Shown: positions 22,872 to 30,894 of the stretch, piece after piece
How the letters are laid out: every line of letters starts with the position of its first letter
How positions within the stretch are numbered: the first letter of the stretch is position 1
DNA from: JBQTHD01 sp052390275
GTDB taxonomy: Bacteria; Actinomycetota; Acidimicrobiia; Acidimicrobiales; AC-14
DNA: 57,015 nt
Assembly: GCA_052390275.1 (NCBI GenBank)
Contig: JBQTHD010000006.1
Coordinates: 1 to 57,015, forward strand
Reading direction: 5' to 3'
The notes under the pieces: generated by a model
Databases searched by the model: none
What the model saw: the letters and a program-made list of their open reading frames with translations, nothing else
Told to the model about the DNA's origin: nothing
Made by a program: the position numbers and the translations under genes

Positions 22872-23978
22872 TCAGCCGCGGACAGTTCCAACCGGGACCG
22901 GCCGGCCCTTCCAGGTCACCGTTGCCCCTCGGCCTGCCCTCCACCGACTCTGCAGGTAGAGGCCGGCCAGTATCACCCGCGCCAGAGGGGCCGCCAACCC
23001 GTAGGCCGGGTTCTGGCCCGCTCCGAGGCGCCCCGCGGCACTGAGAGCCATTGCGGCCCAGGGTCGCGCGGTGGCCACCGGGGCCAGCAGCCACCCCAGG
23101 TGCGCCAGGGCTCCAGGGTGAAGCGCTGCCTGGTTCTTGCCCAGGCCGCTCCAGAGGTCGGCCAAGCCGGAGTACATGTCGGCCGTCAACAGCCGGGGGG
23201 CGAGGCGGGTGTCATGGTCGCCCAGCAGACGGGCCAGGTCGCGGTCCTCGACCACCGAGGCGGCCACGGTGGGGTGCGAATGACCGCCCGAGTGCTCGTA
23301 GGCGTCTCGGCGGACCAGGAAGCACTGGCCGCTCGCGAAGTCGGCCGGCAGTCCTGCGGCGGCCATGGTCAGTCCCAACTCGGGCAGCAACAGTCGGACC
23401 CAAGGGGACCGGCAGTGCAGGCCACCGGCGATGGAGGTGGACGTGGATCGGGTGGCTGCGGCCATGGTTCGCAGCGCCAGGGGGTGGAGGGTCACGTCGG
23501 CGTCGACGAAGGCCAGCCATTGCGTCGACGCCCCCTGAGCCCCGGCCCAGCAGGCCCGGGATTTGCCCAACCACCCGGCGGGCGGGTCGCCCTCGAGGCG
23601 GATGACCTCCAACCGGGCCGGGGCGGTCCCATCCCCCGCTGTGTGAGCCGCAGCGACCGCCTCCCGGGCCCGGTCGCCGGTGGCGTCGCTGCTGGCGTCG
23701 TCGACCACCACCACCTCGGTTGCGCCCGCGGCCAGGGCGGCGGCCACTGCAGCCGCGATGTGGCCCGCTTCGTTGCGCGCCGGGATGACCACCCGGACGT
23801 CAATGGGCGGCGCCAACGGGTCAGGCGTCAGGAAACGGCGGGCGGCGCCGGCCATTCGACAAAGGCTGACGGCAACGGCCAGGTTCGCCAGGTTGGCCAG
23901 GTTCGCCAGGTTGGCCGGTTTCGCCAGGTTGATCGGTTTCGCCAGGTTGACCAGGTTGGCCACCCCGTCCCGCAGCAT
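22872..23978 (-). CDS. Family-2 glycosyltransferase (CrtQ-like)
   Basis: About 368 aa if it starts at ATG (23978-23976); the frame stays open to 24077 and the start is uncertain. The GT-A domain begins at DVRVVIPARNEAGHIAAAV, with VVVVDDASSDATGD binding the nucleotide sugar, KSRACWAGAQGAS, and FVDADV as the DxD metal site; VVEDRDLARLLGDHD matches the acceptor-base region. C-terminal hydrophobic segments (LAHLGWLLAPVATARPWAAMALSAAG, and LARVILAGLYLQ) tether it to the membrane. Such enzymes in actinobacterial crt clusters glycosylate carotenoids. The N-terminus is a run of NLA repeats coded by a 9-bp minisatellite. It is divergent from the CDP-alcohol transferase gene (24 bp apart). Confidence 0.82.
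   Translation of the reverse strand: MLRDGVANLVNLAKPINLAKPANLANLANLANLAVAVSLCRMAGAARRFLTPDPLAPPIDVRVVIPARNEAGHIAAAVAAALAAGATEVVVVDDASSDATGDRAREAVAAAHTAGDGTAPARLEVIRLEGDPPAGWLGKSRACWAGAQGASTQWLAFVDADVTLHPLALRTMAAATRSTSTSIAGGLHCRSPWVRLLLPELGLTMAAAGLPADFASGQCFLVRRDAYEHSGGHSHPTVAASVVEDRDLARLLGDHDTRLAPRLLTADMYSGLADLWSGLGKNQAALHPGALAHLGWLLAPVATARPWAAMALSAAGRLGAGQNPAYGLAAPLARVILAGLYLQSRWRAGRGATVTWKGRPVPVGTVRG
23878..23961 (-). repeat. 9-bp minisatellite coding for NLA repeats
   Basis: Nine 9-bp units based on GCCAGGTTC/GCCAGGTTG (plus strand), with some ATCGGTTTC and GCCGGTTTC variants, giving an 18-bp higher-order pattern. On the minus strand it codes for NLA and INLAKP repeats just upstream of the glycosyltransferase domain. 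Unit number could change by slippage without breaking the frame. Confidence 0.9.
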
Positions 23979-24002
23979 TGGCAGGCGGCGCGATAGTTCG
24001 TT

Positions 24003-24779
24003 ATGGCGCCTGACTTTGATCCTGGCGGACCGGGCGGCCGGTCCACCGACCATCTGGCCGCCTGGGCTGAACTTCATGGGGCCGATCCTCCCACCGGGTT
24101 GGTGGCCGCCTGGCTCCGGGCCTCGGCCGCCGTGGCCCGGCCCCTGGTCCGCGCCGGCGTGAGCCCCGACACGGTGACGTTCGCCTCCCTGGGCGCCGCC
24201 CTGGCCGCGGTCGGGGCCGCCCGGGGCCGAGGTCTGCGAGCCCAGGCCGCCGGATGTGCGCTGGCCACGGCATCGGGGTTGTTGGACAACCTCGACGGGG
24301 CGGTGGCCGTGGCCTCGGGCCGGGCCGGCCGGGCCGGCTTCCTGCTGGACTCGGCGCTGGACCGCCTGGGCGACGCCGCCCTCATGGCGGCCATGGCCGT
24401 GGCCGCTCAGAACACCAGCCGTGATTCCCAGGACGGCAAGCGGTCAGATTTTTCCTGGGCCGCCATGGCCGTAACCGCCACCGCCGGGGCCTGGTGGCTC
24501 GAGTACATCCGGGCCCGGTCCACCCTCGCGCAGCCGCCCGATCGCCAACCCGTTACCCCGGGGGAGCGACCCACCCGGATTGTCATCGCCGCGGTCAGCC
24601 TGGCTCTACCTCGCCTGGCCCCAGCCGGGCTGGTCGCTCAGGTGGTGCTGTCCGTCGGATCCGCTGCTCATCTGCTGGGGTGGTCGCTGCGTCGGCTGCG
24701 CCAGTACGACTCCGACGTCAGCGCCGCTCTGCGGGGCGCTGAGCGGCTTGGCGCTGACCGAAACGGACCCAGAGGATGA
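24003..24779 (+). CDS. CDP-alcohol phosphatidyltransferase family protein
   Basis: 258 aa from ATG 24003, with hydrophobic segments at about 60-80, 115-130, 150-165 and 190-225. The family signature DG(x)2AR(x)8G(x)3D(x)3D is present as LLDNLDGAVAVASGRAGRAGFLLDSALDR: all four Asp and both Gly are there, but the Arg after Ala is Val. Such enzymes transfer a phospho-alcohol from a CDP-alcohol to an acceptor in the membrane. The acceptor is unknown. Its position in the crt cluster suggests a polar lipid or carotenoid head group. Its 3' end overlaps the convergent crtYd by 62 bp. Confidence 0.82.
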   Translation: MAPDFDPGGPGGRSTDHLAAWAELHGADPPTGLVAAWLRASAAVARPLVRAGVSPDTVTFASLGAALAAVGAARGRGLRAQAAGCALATASGLLDNLDGAVAVASGRAGRAGFLLDSALDRLGDAALMAAMAVAAQNTSRDSQDGKRSDFSWAAMAVTATAGAWWLEYIRARSTLAQPPDRQPVTPGERPTRIVIAAVSLALPRLAPAGLVAQVVLSVGSAAHLLGWSLRRLRQYDSDVSAALRGAERLGADRNGPRG

Positions 24780-25050
24780 TGGCCAGCGTGCACATGGTGA
24801 ACCCGAAGGCGTAGTCCTCCACCGGAACGTCCCAGGGGTAGCGCAAGCCGCTGGATTCCTCCCGGGAGTACAAGACGATGGGGGCGGTCAGCTTGGTCAG
24901 CCACCCGTCGACGATTATCTGGAAGAACACGATGATCCCGTAGGCGATCCAGTAGGTGCCGGTCTTGAACACGCCGGTGCGCAACCAGGCCAGTTCCGCG
25001 ATGACCAGGATCACCACCGACGCCAGCGAGGCAGTGGTGTACTCAGGCAC
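24718..25050 (-). CDS. crtYd: Lycopene cyclase subunit CrtYd
   Basis: 110 aa with three transmembrane segments (about 5-22, 33-50, 78-95). PEYTTASLASVVILVIAELAWLRTGVFKTGTYWIAYGIIVFFQIIVDGWLTKL and PWDVPVEDYAFGFTM match the lycopene-cyclase domain; the PxEDxxFGF-like motif (here PVEDYAFGF) holds the conserved acidic pair. In actinobacteria CrtYc and CrtYd work as a heterodimer that cyclises lycopene ends. crtYc lies upstream, 45 bp away, on the same strand. The beta or epsilon ring preference cannot be read here. The C-terminus overlaps the neighbouring convergent gene, which is unusual but both frames have full domains. Confidence 0.88.
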   Translation of the reverse strand: MPEYTTASLASVVILVIAELAWLRTGVFKTGTYWIAYGIIVFFQIIVDGWLTKLTAPIVLYSREESSGLRYPWDVPVEDYAFGFTMCTLAIILWVRFGQRQAAQRPAERR

Positions 25051-25095
25051 TCTGGGCTCCTGTCGTGCGTACCAGCGCTCCCACTACGGCTGGCA

Positions 25096-25449
25096 CTAAC
25101 GCCGGACGAGCCGGCGCCAGGAGGCGAGCAACTCATCGCGCTCGCACAGCACCCGCCGCACGGTCTCGAAGGTGAGGATGCTGCACACCGGGATGACGAC
25201 GAAGAAGACCAACTCCTCGATGGGTAGGTCGGGCGGGATGGTCCAACCGGTGATGTACTTCGGGTTGTAGGTCCAATGGTCCCGGGCGATGGCGATCAGG
25301 TCCCAGACGCCGAAGATGACCACCGTGGGCACCAGGGCATAGGCCAGGCGTTTGGGCCGGCGCCACACCCGGGCGCCAAAGAGAGTTTCCAGAGGCAGGG
25401 TGATGAGGACGCAGAGGCCCATGAGGATCAGATACTGGTAGCGGTCCAC
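25096..25449 (-). CDS. crtYc: Lycopene cyclase subunit CrtYc
   Basis: 117 aa from GTG (25449-25447), chosen because relatives begin at DRYQYLILMG; ATG further in (MGLC) would cut the first helix. Three transmembrane segments; LIMGLCVLITLPLETLFGARVW and TGWTIPPDLPIEELVFFVVIPVC carry the family's PIEExxFF motif with its conserved Glu pair. Forms a heterodimer with CrtYd and closes lycopene rings without net redox change. The two genes form a minus-strand pair divergent from dxs with a 42-bp gap that must contain both promoters. Confidence 0.9.
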   Translation of the reverse strand: MDRYQYLILMGLCVLITLPLETLFGARVWRRPKRLAYALVPTVVIFGVWDLIAIARDHWTYNPKYITGWTIPPDLPIEELVFFVVIPVCSILTFETVRRVLCERDELLASWRRLVRR

Positions 25450-25491
25450 GACATCGAAACCTACCGGGCGCCGGGTAGCCTCAGCCCTCCC

Positions 25492-27450
25492 ATGTCGACG
25501 GGATTTCCGCTGCTCGCCTCCATCAACGGACCCGCGGACCTCGCCCGGCTGGGCCCCGCTGATCTGTCCCGCTTGGCGGCGGAGATTCGCGCCTTCGTGG
25601 TCGAGTCGGTTTCGGTGACCGGTGGGCATCTGGGATCGAACCTCGGCGTCGTGGAACTCACCCTGGCCCTGCACCGGGTGTTCGACTCTCCCCGGGACAT
25701 CCTCCTATGGGACACCGGCCACCAGGCCTACGTCCACAAGATCCTCACCGGCCGCCGGGACCGCTTCGACACACTGCGCCAGGAGGGCGGGCTGTCCGGC
25801 TACCCGTCCCGGCGGGAATCGCCCCACGACTGGGTGGAAAACAGTCACGCCTCCACCGTCTTGAGCTACGCCTTCGGCCTCGCCACCGCCCTCGAGCAGG
25901 CGGGGGACGCCCGCCGCCGGGTGGTGGCGGTCATCGGCGACGGAGCCATGACCGGGGGTATGGCCTATGAGGCCCTCAACAACCTGGGCCACAGCGGCCG
26001 GCGGGTTCTGATCATCCTGAACGACAACGGCCGGTCCTACGCCCCCACGGTGTGGCGGCTGGCCGCCGGCCTGACCCGCCTGCGCCTGGCCCCCGCCTAT
26101 GTTCGCAGCCGGGACCGCCTCCAGCGCGTGCTCCGCAACGTCCCCGGCATCGGGGACCACCTGGAATTGGGCATGGGCGGCGTCCGGGCCGCCCTGCGGG
26201 AGGTGCTCGGTCCAGACGGTTTCTTCGAGACACTGGGTATCCGCTACCTGGGACCGGTGGACGGCCACGACATCGAGGCCATGGAGAAGACCCTGCGGTT
26301 GGCCGCCGACCAGGACGGCCCCATGCTCCTGCACGTCCTCACCCACAAGGGCCGGGGGTACCGGCCGGCCGAGGACGACGACGAGAAGTGTCTGCATGAC
26401 GCCCCCGTCTTCGACCCGGCCACCGGGCCGCCGCCGTGGGTGCCGGCTGGATACACCCAGGCCTTCGCCGACGCCGTGGTCAAGGCCGGCGAGGCCGATC
26501 CCAAGGTGGTGGTCATCACCGCGGCCATGGCCGGGCCCACCGGGTTGATTCCTTTTCAGAGTCGCTACCCGGACCGGTTCATCGACGTGGGTATCGCCGA
26601 GCAACACGCCGTCACCGCCGCGGCGGGGATGGCCATGGGCGGCCTGCGACCGGTGGTGGCCGTCTACTCCACCTTCCTCTCCCGCGCCTTCGACCAGGTC
26701 AATCTGGACGTGGGCCTGCACCAACTCCCGGTGGTGTTCGCCACCGACCGGTCCGGGGTGACCGGAGACGATGGACCCTCTCACCACGGCCTCTACGACC
26801 TGGCCCTTTTCGGCCAGGTCCCGGGGATGACCATCTTCGCCCCTTCCTCCGCCCAGGAGTTGGAGGTGATGTTGGCCGAGGCTCTCCGAATCACGTCAGG
26901 TCCCAGCCTGGTGCGCTATCCCAAGGGACCGGCCCGCCAGGTCCCGCCCGACCAGGTGGGCCGCGGCCTGTCCGGGCGCCTGGTGCAGGCGGGCTCGGGG
27001 GTGGCCATCCTGGCGGTGGGGAAGATGTTGGAGGCGGCGGAGGAGGCGGCCCGGCTGCTGGCCGGGCACGGGATAACCCCCTCGGTCTGGGATGTCCGGC
27101 TGGTCAAGCCACTGGACCCCGACATGTTGGCCCACGCCGCCGGCCACCACCTGGTGGTCACCGTGGAGGACGGTGTTCGCCAGGGAGGGGCGGGAAGTGC
27201 CATGGCCCTGGCCATTGAGTCGCGGTGGATCGAATCCCTGTCACTGCCGACCCCCTTCGCCGAGGGCCCTGTGGACCCGTCGCCCCGGGTGATGGTCCTG
27301 GGGGTGCCGGACCGGTTCCTGGCCCAGGCGCCACCGTCTCGCATCCTGGCCCAGTTGGGCCTCGACGGGCCTGGTATCGCCGCATCGATCCTTGCCGCGT
27401 CCAAGCCCGAGTCCGGGCCCCGGTTCGCAGGCGAGGCCCGAGTGCCGTGA
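25492..27450 (+). CDS. dxs: 1-deoxy-D-xylulose-5-phosphate synthase
   Basis: 652 aa from ATG 25492. Condenses pyruvate and glyceraldehyde 3-phosphate to DXP, the entry of the MEP isoprenoid pathway, using thiamine diphosphate. Seen: GGHLGSNLGVVELTLALHRVFD, WDTGHQAYVHKILTGR, VIGDGAMTGGMAYEALNN with NDN as the ThDP-binding GDG...N motif, THKGRGYRPAEDD, DVGIAEQHAVTAAAGMA (catalytic Glu) and FATDRSGVTGDDGPSHHG. The length is usual for DXS. Placed at the end of a carotenoid cluster, it is likely a supply enzyme for C40 synthesis, perhaps in addition to a housekeeping copy elsewhere. Confidence 0.95.
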   Translation: MSTGFPLLASINGPADLARLGPADLSRLAAEIRAFVVESVSVTGGHLGSNLGVVELTLALHRVFDSPRDILLWDTGHQAYVHKILTGRRDRFDTLRQEGGLSGYPSRRESPHDWVENSHASTVLSYAFGLATALEQAGDARRRVVAVIGDGAMTGGMAYEALNNLGHSGRRVLIILNDNGRSYAPTVWRLAAGLTRLRLAPAYVRSRDRLQRVLRNVPGIGDHLELGMGGVRAALREVLGPDGFFETLGIRYLGPVDGHDIEAMEKTLRLAADQDGPMLLHVLTHKGRGYRPAEDDDEKCLHDAPVFDPATGPPPWVPAGYTQAFADAVVKAGEADPKVVVITAAMAGPTGLIPFQSRYPDRFIDVGIAEQHAVTAAAGMAMGGLRPVVAVYSTFLSRAFDQVNLDVGLHQLPVVFATDRSGVTGDDGPSHHGLYDLALFGQVPGMTIFAPSSAQELEVMLAEALRITSGPSLVRYPKGPARQVPPDQVGRGLSGRLVQAGSGVAILAVGKMLEAAEEAARLLAGHGITPSVWDVRLVKPLDPDMLAHAAGHHLVVTVEDGVRQGGAGSAMALAIESRWIESLSLPTPFAEGPVDPSPRVMVLGVPDRFLAQAPPSRILAQLGLDGPGIAASILAASKPESGPRFAGEARVP

Positions 27451-27491
27451 GCAGGACTTCCTGCGCCCGCTCAGCCGACGCCAGCATCTGA

Positions 27492-28376
27492 GTGGTGCCA
27501 GCCGCAACAGGACGACCCCGGCCGGCCGGCCGAGCCGCGCCGTTGCTGATGGCCCTCGGGTTGGTGGCCGTCGCCTGTGGGACGAACGGTGAACCCCGGG
27601 AGCCTTCCTTCGGGCGTCCGGCGGAGGTGACCACCTCGCTACAGCCGGACCCGCTTGTCCCAACGACCAGAGTGGGCAAGTCCCCGGTCCCCTCGCCTGG
27701 TCAGGCCCCGACGGCTGGCCAGCAACCACCCGGCTCCACCGCTTCGTCGACCGGCCCTGCGGTAACTGTCGCTGGTCCTGGCCCGATGTCCCGCCGCCCG
27801 GCCTCGCCCGGCCAGTACCGCTATGACACCGTCGGCACGGTGGTGGTCGGGGCCGGATCCACCCCGTTGCCGGCGGTGACCACCTTGACCGTGGACCCCC
27901 CGGAGGGGAACCGGCAGCGTTCCGTGCGGGATCTGCGCGACGGCTCCGGGAACGGGTCCATCACCGAGACGGTGCTCGAGTACCGGCCGGACGGGATCTA
28001 CCTGGTATCGGTTCTGGCGACCATGGCCTTGGGCGGCATCACCGACAGCCGGAGGCTTACCGCCGGCCAGCCGTTGTTGTTCGTGCCCACCCAGGCAGTA
28101 CCCGGACAGGTGCGTCGGCTGGAACTGTCCACGCTCAATGCCGCTGGCTCCCCGGTGGGAACGGCGGTGATCACCACCGAGTCCGAAGATCGCCGGGTCC
28201 GGGTGGCGGTCATGCTTCCGCCGGGGGACACGACCGGCACCCAAGAACTGAGCGTCACCCTGGATCCGGCCACCGGCATCTACGAAACGGAGGAGTCCCG
28301 CGGCGACGCCGTGGCCGCCGGCGGCCTCATCCGTATCCGCACCGAGTACCGGGCGACGCTGGCCGGTCGCCCTTAG
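27492..28376 (+). CDS. Lipoprotein of unknown function, paralogue of the 21981 product
   Basis: 294 aa from GTG 27492 (GTG 27495 is possible). The hydrophobic run LLMALGLVAVACG acts as a lipoprotein signal with Cys at the cleavage site, then a Pro/Thr/Gly-rich linker to about residue 100. The body (PGQYRYDTVGTVVVGAGSTPLP... to RIRTEYRATLAGRP) is beta-rich and shares the PGxYRYxT start with the exported protein at 21981. No enzymatic motif. It is 41 bp after dxs, so probably transcribed with it. Both family members around one carotenoid cluster hint at a shared cell-envelope role (inference). Confidence 0.75.
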   Translation: MVPAATGRPRPAGRAAPLLMALGLVAVACGTNGEPREPSFGRPAEVTTSLQPDPLVPTTRVGKSPVPSPGQAPTAGQQPPGSTASSTGPAVTVAGPGPMSRRPASPGQYRYDTVGTVVVGAGSTPLPAVTTLTVDPPEGNRQRSVRDLRDGSGNGSITETVLEYRPDGIYLVSVLATMALGGITDSRRLTAGQPLLFVPTQAVPGQVRRLELSTLNAAGSPVGTAVITTESEDRRVRVAVMLPPGDTTGTQELSVTLDPATGIYETEESRGDAVAAGGLIRIRTEYRATLAGRP

Positions 28377-28488
28377 CAACCGCTGGCGGCCGAGTTAAGT
28401 CCTGCTGGAAACGCCCAGGTCAAGGGGTTGATCCGGGGATGCAGAGCAAAATTTTACACCAGGACTATGAAACGTCTTAGGTTCGCCT

Positions 28489-28494
28489 TATAGT
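28489..28494 (+). promoter_or_regulatory. -10 element giving a probable leaderless message
   Basis: TATAGT ends 7 nt before the ATG at 28502, inside an unusually AT-rich 60-bp stretch. Transcription would start at or one base before the ATG, so the mRNA would have no leader; no ribosome binding site is present. Leaderless genes are common in actinobacteria. Confidence 0.6.
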
Positions 28495-28501
28495 ACTGGT
28501 C

Positions 28502-28942
28502 ATGAAGACCTCAGAGCGATTTCCGGAGTTGGCCATGGCCGACACCTTCCAGTGGCTGCTGGAGGAGGCGACCTCCTTCCTGGCCGATCCTGACGCCGAT
28601 GAGGACCCGGTGGGCGCACGTGCCCGGGCTCTGTTGACTCTGGCGCATGCCAGCCGTCAGGCCAGGGAGTTGGTGGCGGAGCGCCTGGAGGCGGGGGAGC
28701 TACTGGCGGCGGAGATCCACATCGAGTCCCGATGCGGCGAGACCGACGTCTCGGCCCATCGCCACCTTCCCAACCCCTTGGCCCTGCTGCTCATCTGTTC
28801 GCAGCGGGCCAGGGCGGGAGACCGGGTTGCGGTGGTCGTGAGGCGTTCGGCCATGGCCGCCACCGAGCGGTCCTCGCACTGGCCCTTCGGGCTGGAAGTG
28901 GCCGAACGCCTCACCCGGCCGGGCCCCGCCGCTCCCTGCTGA
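28502..28942 (+). CDS. Hypothetical protein, probably leaderless
   Basis: 146 aa from ATG 28502. Helical N-terminal half (PELAMADTFQWLLEEATSFLADPDADEDP... RARALLTLAHASRQARELVAERLEAGELL), then 'ALLLICSQRARAGDRVAVVVRRSAMAA' that may be strand-helix. No known domain, no signal peptide. One Cys pair (SRCGE, LICSQ). The message seems leaderless. Its 3' end is convergent to the pgl-opcA-zwf operon, with 18 bp between stop codons. Confidence 0.65.
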   Translation: MKTSERFPELAMADTFQWLLEEATSFLADPDADEDPVGARARALLTLAHASRQARELVAERLEAGELLAAEIHIESRCGETDVSAHRHLPNPLALLLICSQRARAGDRVAVVVRRSAMAATERSSHWPFGLEVAERLTRPGPAAPC

Positions 28943-28960
28943 AGGGTCGCCCGGCTTCGC

Positions 28961-29644
28961 TCAGCCGAGGTGTGCCGCCGCGGCCGGGTCCAGGAGCCAC
29001 ACCACCCGGTCGGCCTTGACCCGGGCCGCCGGGCTTTGCGGGGCACCCGAAAGCGCGGTTGCCACCGCCTCGGCTTTGGCTGCTCCTTCCACGGTGAAGA
29101 TGATCGTCCGGGCTCGCGCCAGCCCCGACAGGGTGAGGGTCATGCGTGGGTGGGGGTTGCGCCCCGCTGGGTCGGAGTTGAGCACCACCAGCCGTCCCGG
29201 GTCAGCCTCGAGGCCGCTTGACCCGGCGAACAGCGAAGCTGTGTGGCCGTCGGAGCCCAGGCCGAGGTGGACCAGATCCAGGCGGCCCACCGAGGCGATC
29301 AGTTGCTGGTAGGGGTCGGGCCCCTCGTCGCAGCGCATGGGGTAGACGGCGTTGGCCGCCCCCACCCGTTCCAGCAGGGTTTCGCGTACCAACCGTTCGT
29401 TGGAGTCGGGGCTGTCGGGGGACACGCAGCGCTCGTCGCCCCAGTAGACATCCACCTGCCACCAGTCCAGTTGGTCCGCCCCGTCGGCGGCCAGGCGCTC
29501 GTAGCACCGCCGAGCCGTCCCGCCCCCGGAGAGGGCGATGGAGAAGCTTTCCTGAGGCCGAACGTGGAAAGCCTCCACCACCCGCTCGGCGAACTCACCC
29601 GGCACCTCGTCGGTGACCACCACCTCGACACCCGCCGGGCTCAC
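28961..29644 (-). CDS. pgl: 6-phosphogluconolactonase
   Basis: 227 aa from GTG (29644-29642), overlapping the opcA stop as GTGA, so an in-frame longer start is not needed. SugarP-isomerase-like family: ALSGGGTARRCYERLA, VYWGDERCVSPDSPDSNERLVRETLL (the phosphate-binding and catalytic loop) and HLGLGSDGHTASLFAGS (with the conserved His) are all present. It hydrolyses 6-phosphoglucono-lactone, the second step of the oxidative pentose-phosphate pathway. Full length for the family. Last gene of the FIST-zwf-opcA-pgl run. Confidence 0.95.
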   Translation of the reverse strand: MSPAGVEVVVTDEVPGEFAERVVEAFHVRPQESFSIALSGGGTARRCYERLAADGADQLDWWQVDVYWGDERCVSPDSPDSNERLVRETLLERVGAANAVYPMRCDEGPDPYQQLIASVGRLDLVHLGLGSDGHTASLFAGSSGLEADPGRLVVLNSDPAGRNPHPRMTLTLSGLARARTIIFTVEGAAKAEAVATALSGAPQSPAARVKADRVVWLLDPAAAAHLG

Positions 29645-30894
29645 GTTTGGTCCGCTCTCGCTGCCCGACCGGGACGGGCCATCGACAGAGCCGGGTTCAA
29701 CCCGAGGGCATGGTCCAAGGCGGCTACGTAGGTCGAGTCGGCGGCGGTCTGGGTCAGGGCCGACGCCATGGCCAAAGCCGGCCAACGCTGGCGCATGGGA
29801 ACGTGAAAGGTCCGGGTGACCTCCCCGTCCACCTCCATCCGTCCTTCCAACCTCCGGTCCGAGGAGGGCCGCTCCACGCAGAATCGGGACCGGGCTGTGC
29901 TGGCCTCCAGGGTGACGCTGACGTGCTCCGCCGGTTCCAGGAGAATGTGACCGGCTGCGAGTCCCAGGCGGGCTGCCAGCCAGCCACCCATCAACAGGGC
30001 GGGTCCCGGACGCCCCGAGATCCTCACCCGGTCCACCCGGCCGAGATGGGGGCGGCGCTCGGGGTTTTCAAACATGTCGGCCAGAAGTTGGCGCCAGGGG
30101 GCCAGGCGGATCCAGCACAGGTCCGCCACCGGGCGGCTCCGGGCCACCAGCGCCGTCTGGGCCAGCATCTCGGCGGCCACGGCGAAGGGTCCTGCCGGCC
30201 CGGCCGACGGTTCCGCTCCGGCTGGCGTGGCCCGGCTGTCGACCACCACCAGATCGGCCACCGACAGGAGGGGATCGCCCGCCGACGGGGCTCGCCACCC
30301 AAACCAGGCCACCATGCGGACGTCGGGGAGAATGAAGGGCTCAACCACCGAGTCGAGATGGTGGCGGCCCTGGCGCCGCAGCACCAGGACGATCTCCTCT
30401 GAGCTGACGTGGCCGCTGACCTGACCGCTGACCTGACCGCTGACCTGGCCCCCAGTTCGGGTCCCCGCCGGGCCGCCGACCGCCGAGGTTCGCCGCAGCG
30501 TGACCCGGGCGTCGCGCCCGGACCGGGTCGAACCCGGCGGCGGCGGGTGTCGCCCCCCTTCGGGCCCCCGGACCTGGTGAGGCCCGACCACGGCGACGAT
30601 GGTGCGGGAAGGGTGGCGGGAGCCCAGGTCGGCGACGATGGCCAGCGCCCGCTCCGCCTCAGCCTCATCGGTGACCACCGCCACCAGGGTCAAGACGCTG
30701 GCCCGCAACGCCACCCGGTGCTGGCGGCGCAGGGCCTCGATGGCCTCGATCACCGAGGCGGCCACCACGTCGTCGCCCCGCCACCGACCGACGACCTCGA
30801 CGCCAGCGGTGGCGGCAGCCGGGGTCCGGGTGATCGATGCTGCGGTGGTCAAGGCGTCGGCGGTCAAGGCGTCGGCGGTCAAGGCCGCCGCCAT
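29641..30894 (-). CDS. opcA: Glucose-6-phosphate dehydrogenase assembly protein OpcA
   Basis: 417 aa from ATG (30894-30892), which lies 16 bp inside the end of zwf. OpcA activates or assembles G6PDH in cyanobacteria and actinobacteria and is redox-tuned in some. Recognisable parts: ASVLTLVAVVTDEAEAERALAIVADLGSRHPSR, VSSEEIVLVLRRQGRHHLDSVVEPFILPDVRMVAWF, LVVVDSR, and DLCWIRLAPWRQLLADMFENP, all typical. Unusual features: two short in-frame tandem repeats, a 15-bp one giving ALTAD at the N-terminus and a 12-bp one giving QVSG in a central linker. Sits between zwf and pgl with overlaps at both ends. Confidence 0.9.
   Translation of the reverse strand: MAAALTADALTADALTTAASITRTPAAATAGVEVVGRWRGDDVVAASVIEAIEALRRQHRVALRASVLTLVAVVTDEAEAERALAIVADLGSRHPSRTIVAVVGPHQVRGPEGGRHPPPPGSTRSGRDARVTLRRTSAVGGPAGTRTGGQVSGQVSGQVSGHVSSEEIVLVLRRQGRHHLDSVVEPFILPDVRMVAWFGWRAPSAGDPLLSVADLVVVDSRATPAGAEPSAGPAGPFAVAAEMLAQTALVARSRPVADLCWIRLAPWRQLLADMFENPERRPHLGRVDRVRISGRPGPALLMGGWLAARLGLAAGHILLEPAEHVSVTLEASTARSRFCVERPSSDRRLEGRMEVDGEVTRTFHVPMRQRWPALAMASALTQTAADSTYVAALDHALGLNPALSMARPGRAARADQT
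30401..30448 (-). repeat. 12-bp tandem repeat in opcA
   Basis: Three good and one degenerate copy of CCGCTGACCTGA (plus strand), coding for QVSG repeats on the minus strand. It lies in a hydrophilic linker between the two halves of OpcA, so length change would keep the frame. Confidence 0.85.
30847..30889 (-). repeat. 15-bp tandem repeat at the zwf-opcA junction
   Basis: Two full copies and one partial copy of GGTCAAGGCGTCGGC on the plus strand. The repeats code for the ALTAD start of OpcA in its frame; the zwf stop codon (30879-30881) lies inside the last, partial copy. Confidence 0.85.

Noticed and set aside
23878..23961. CRISPR or origin iterons
   Set aside because: 9-bp units without spacers, in frame inside a coding sequence.
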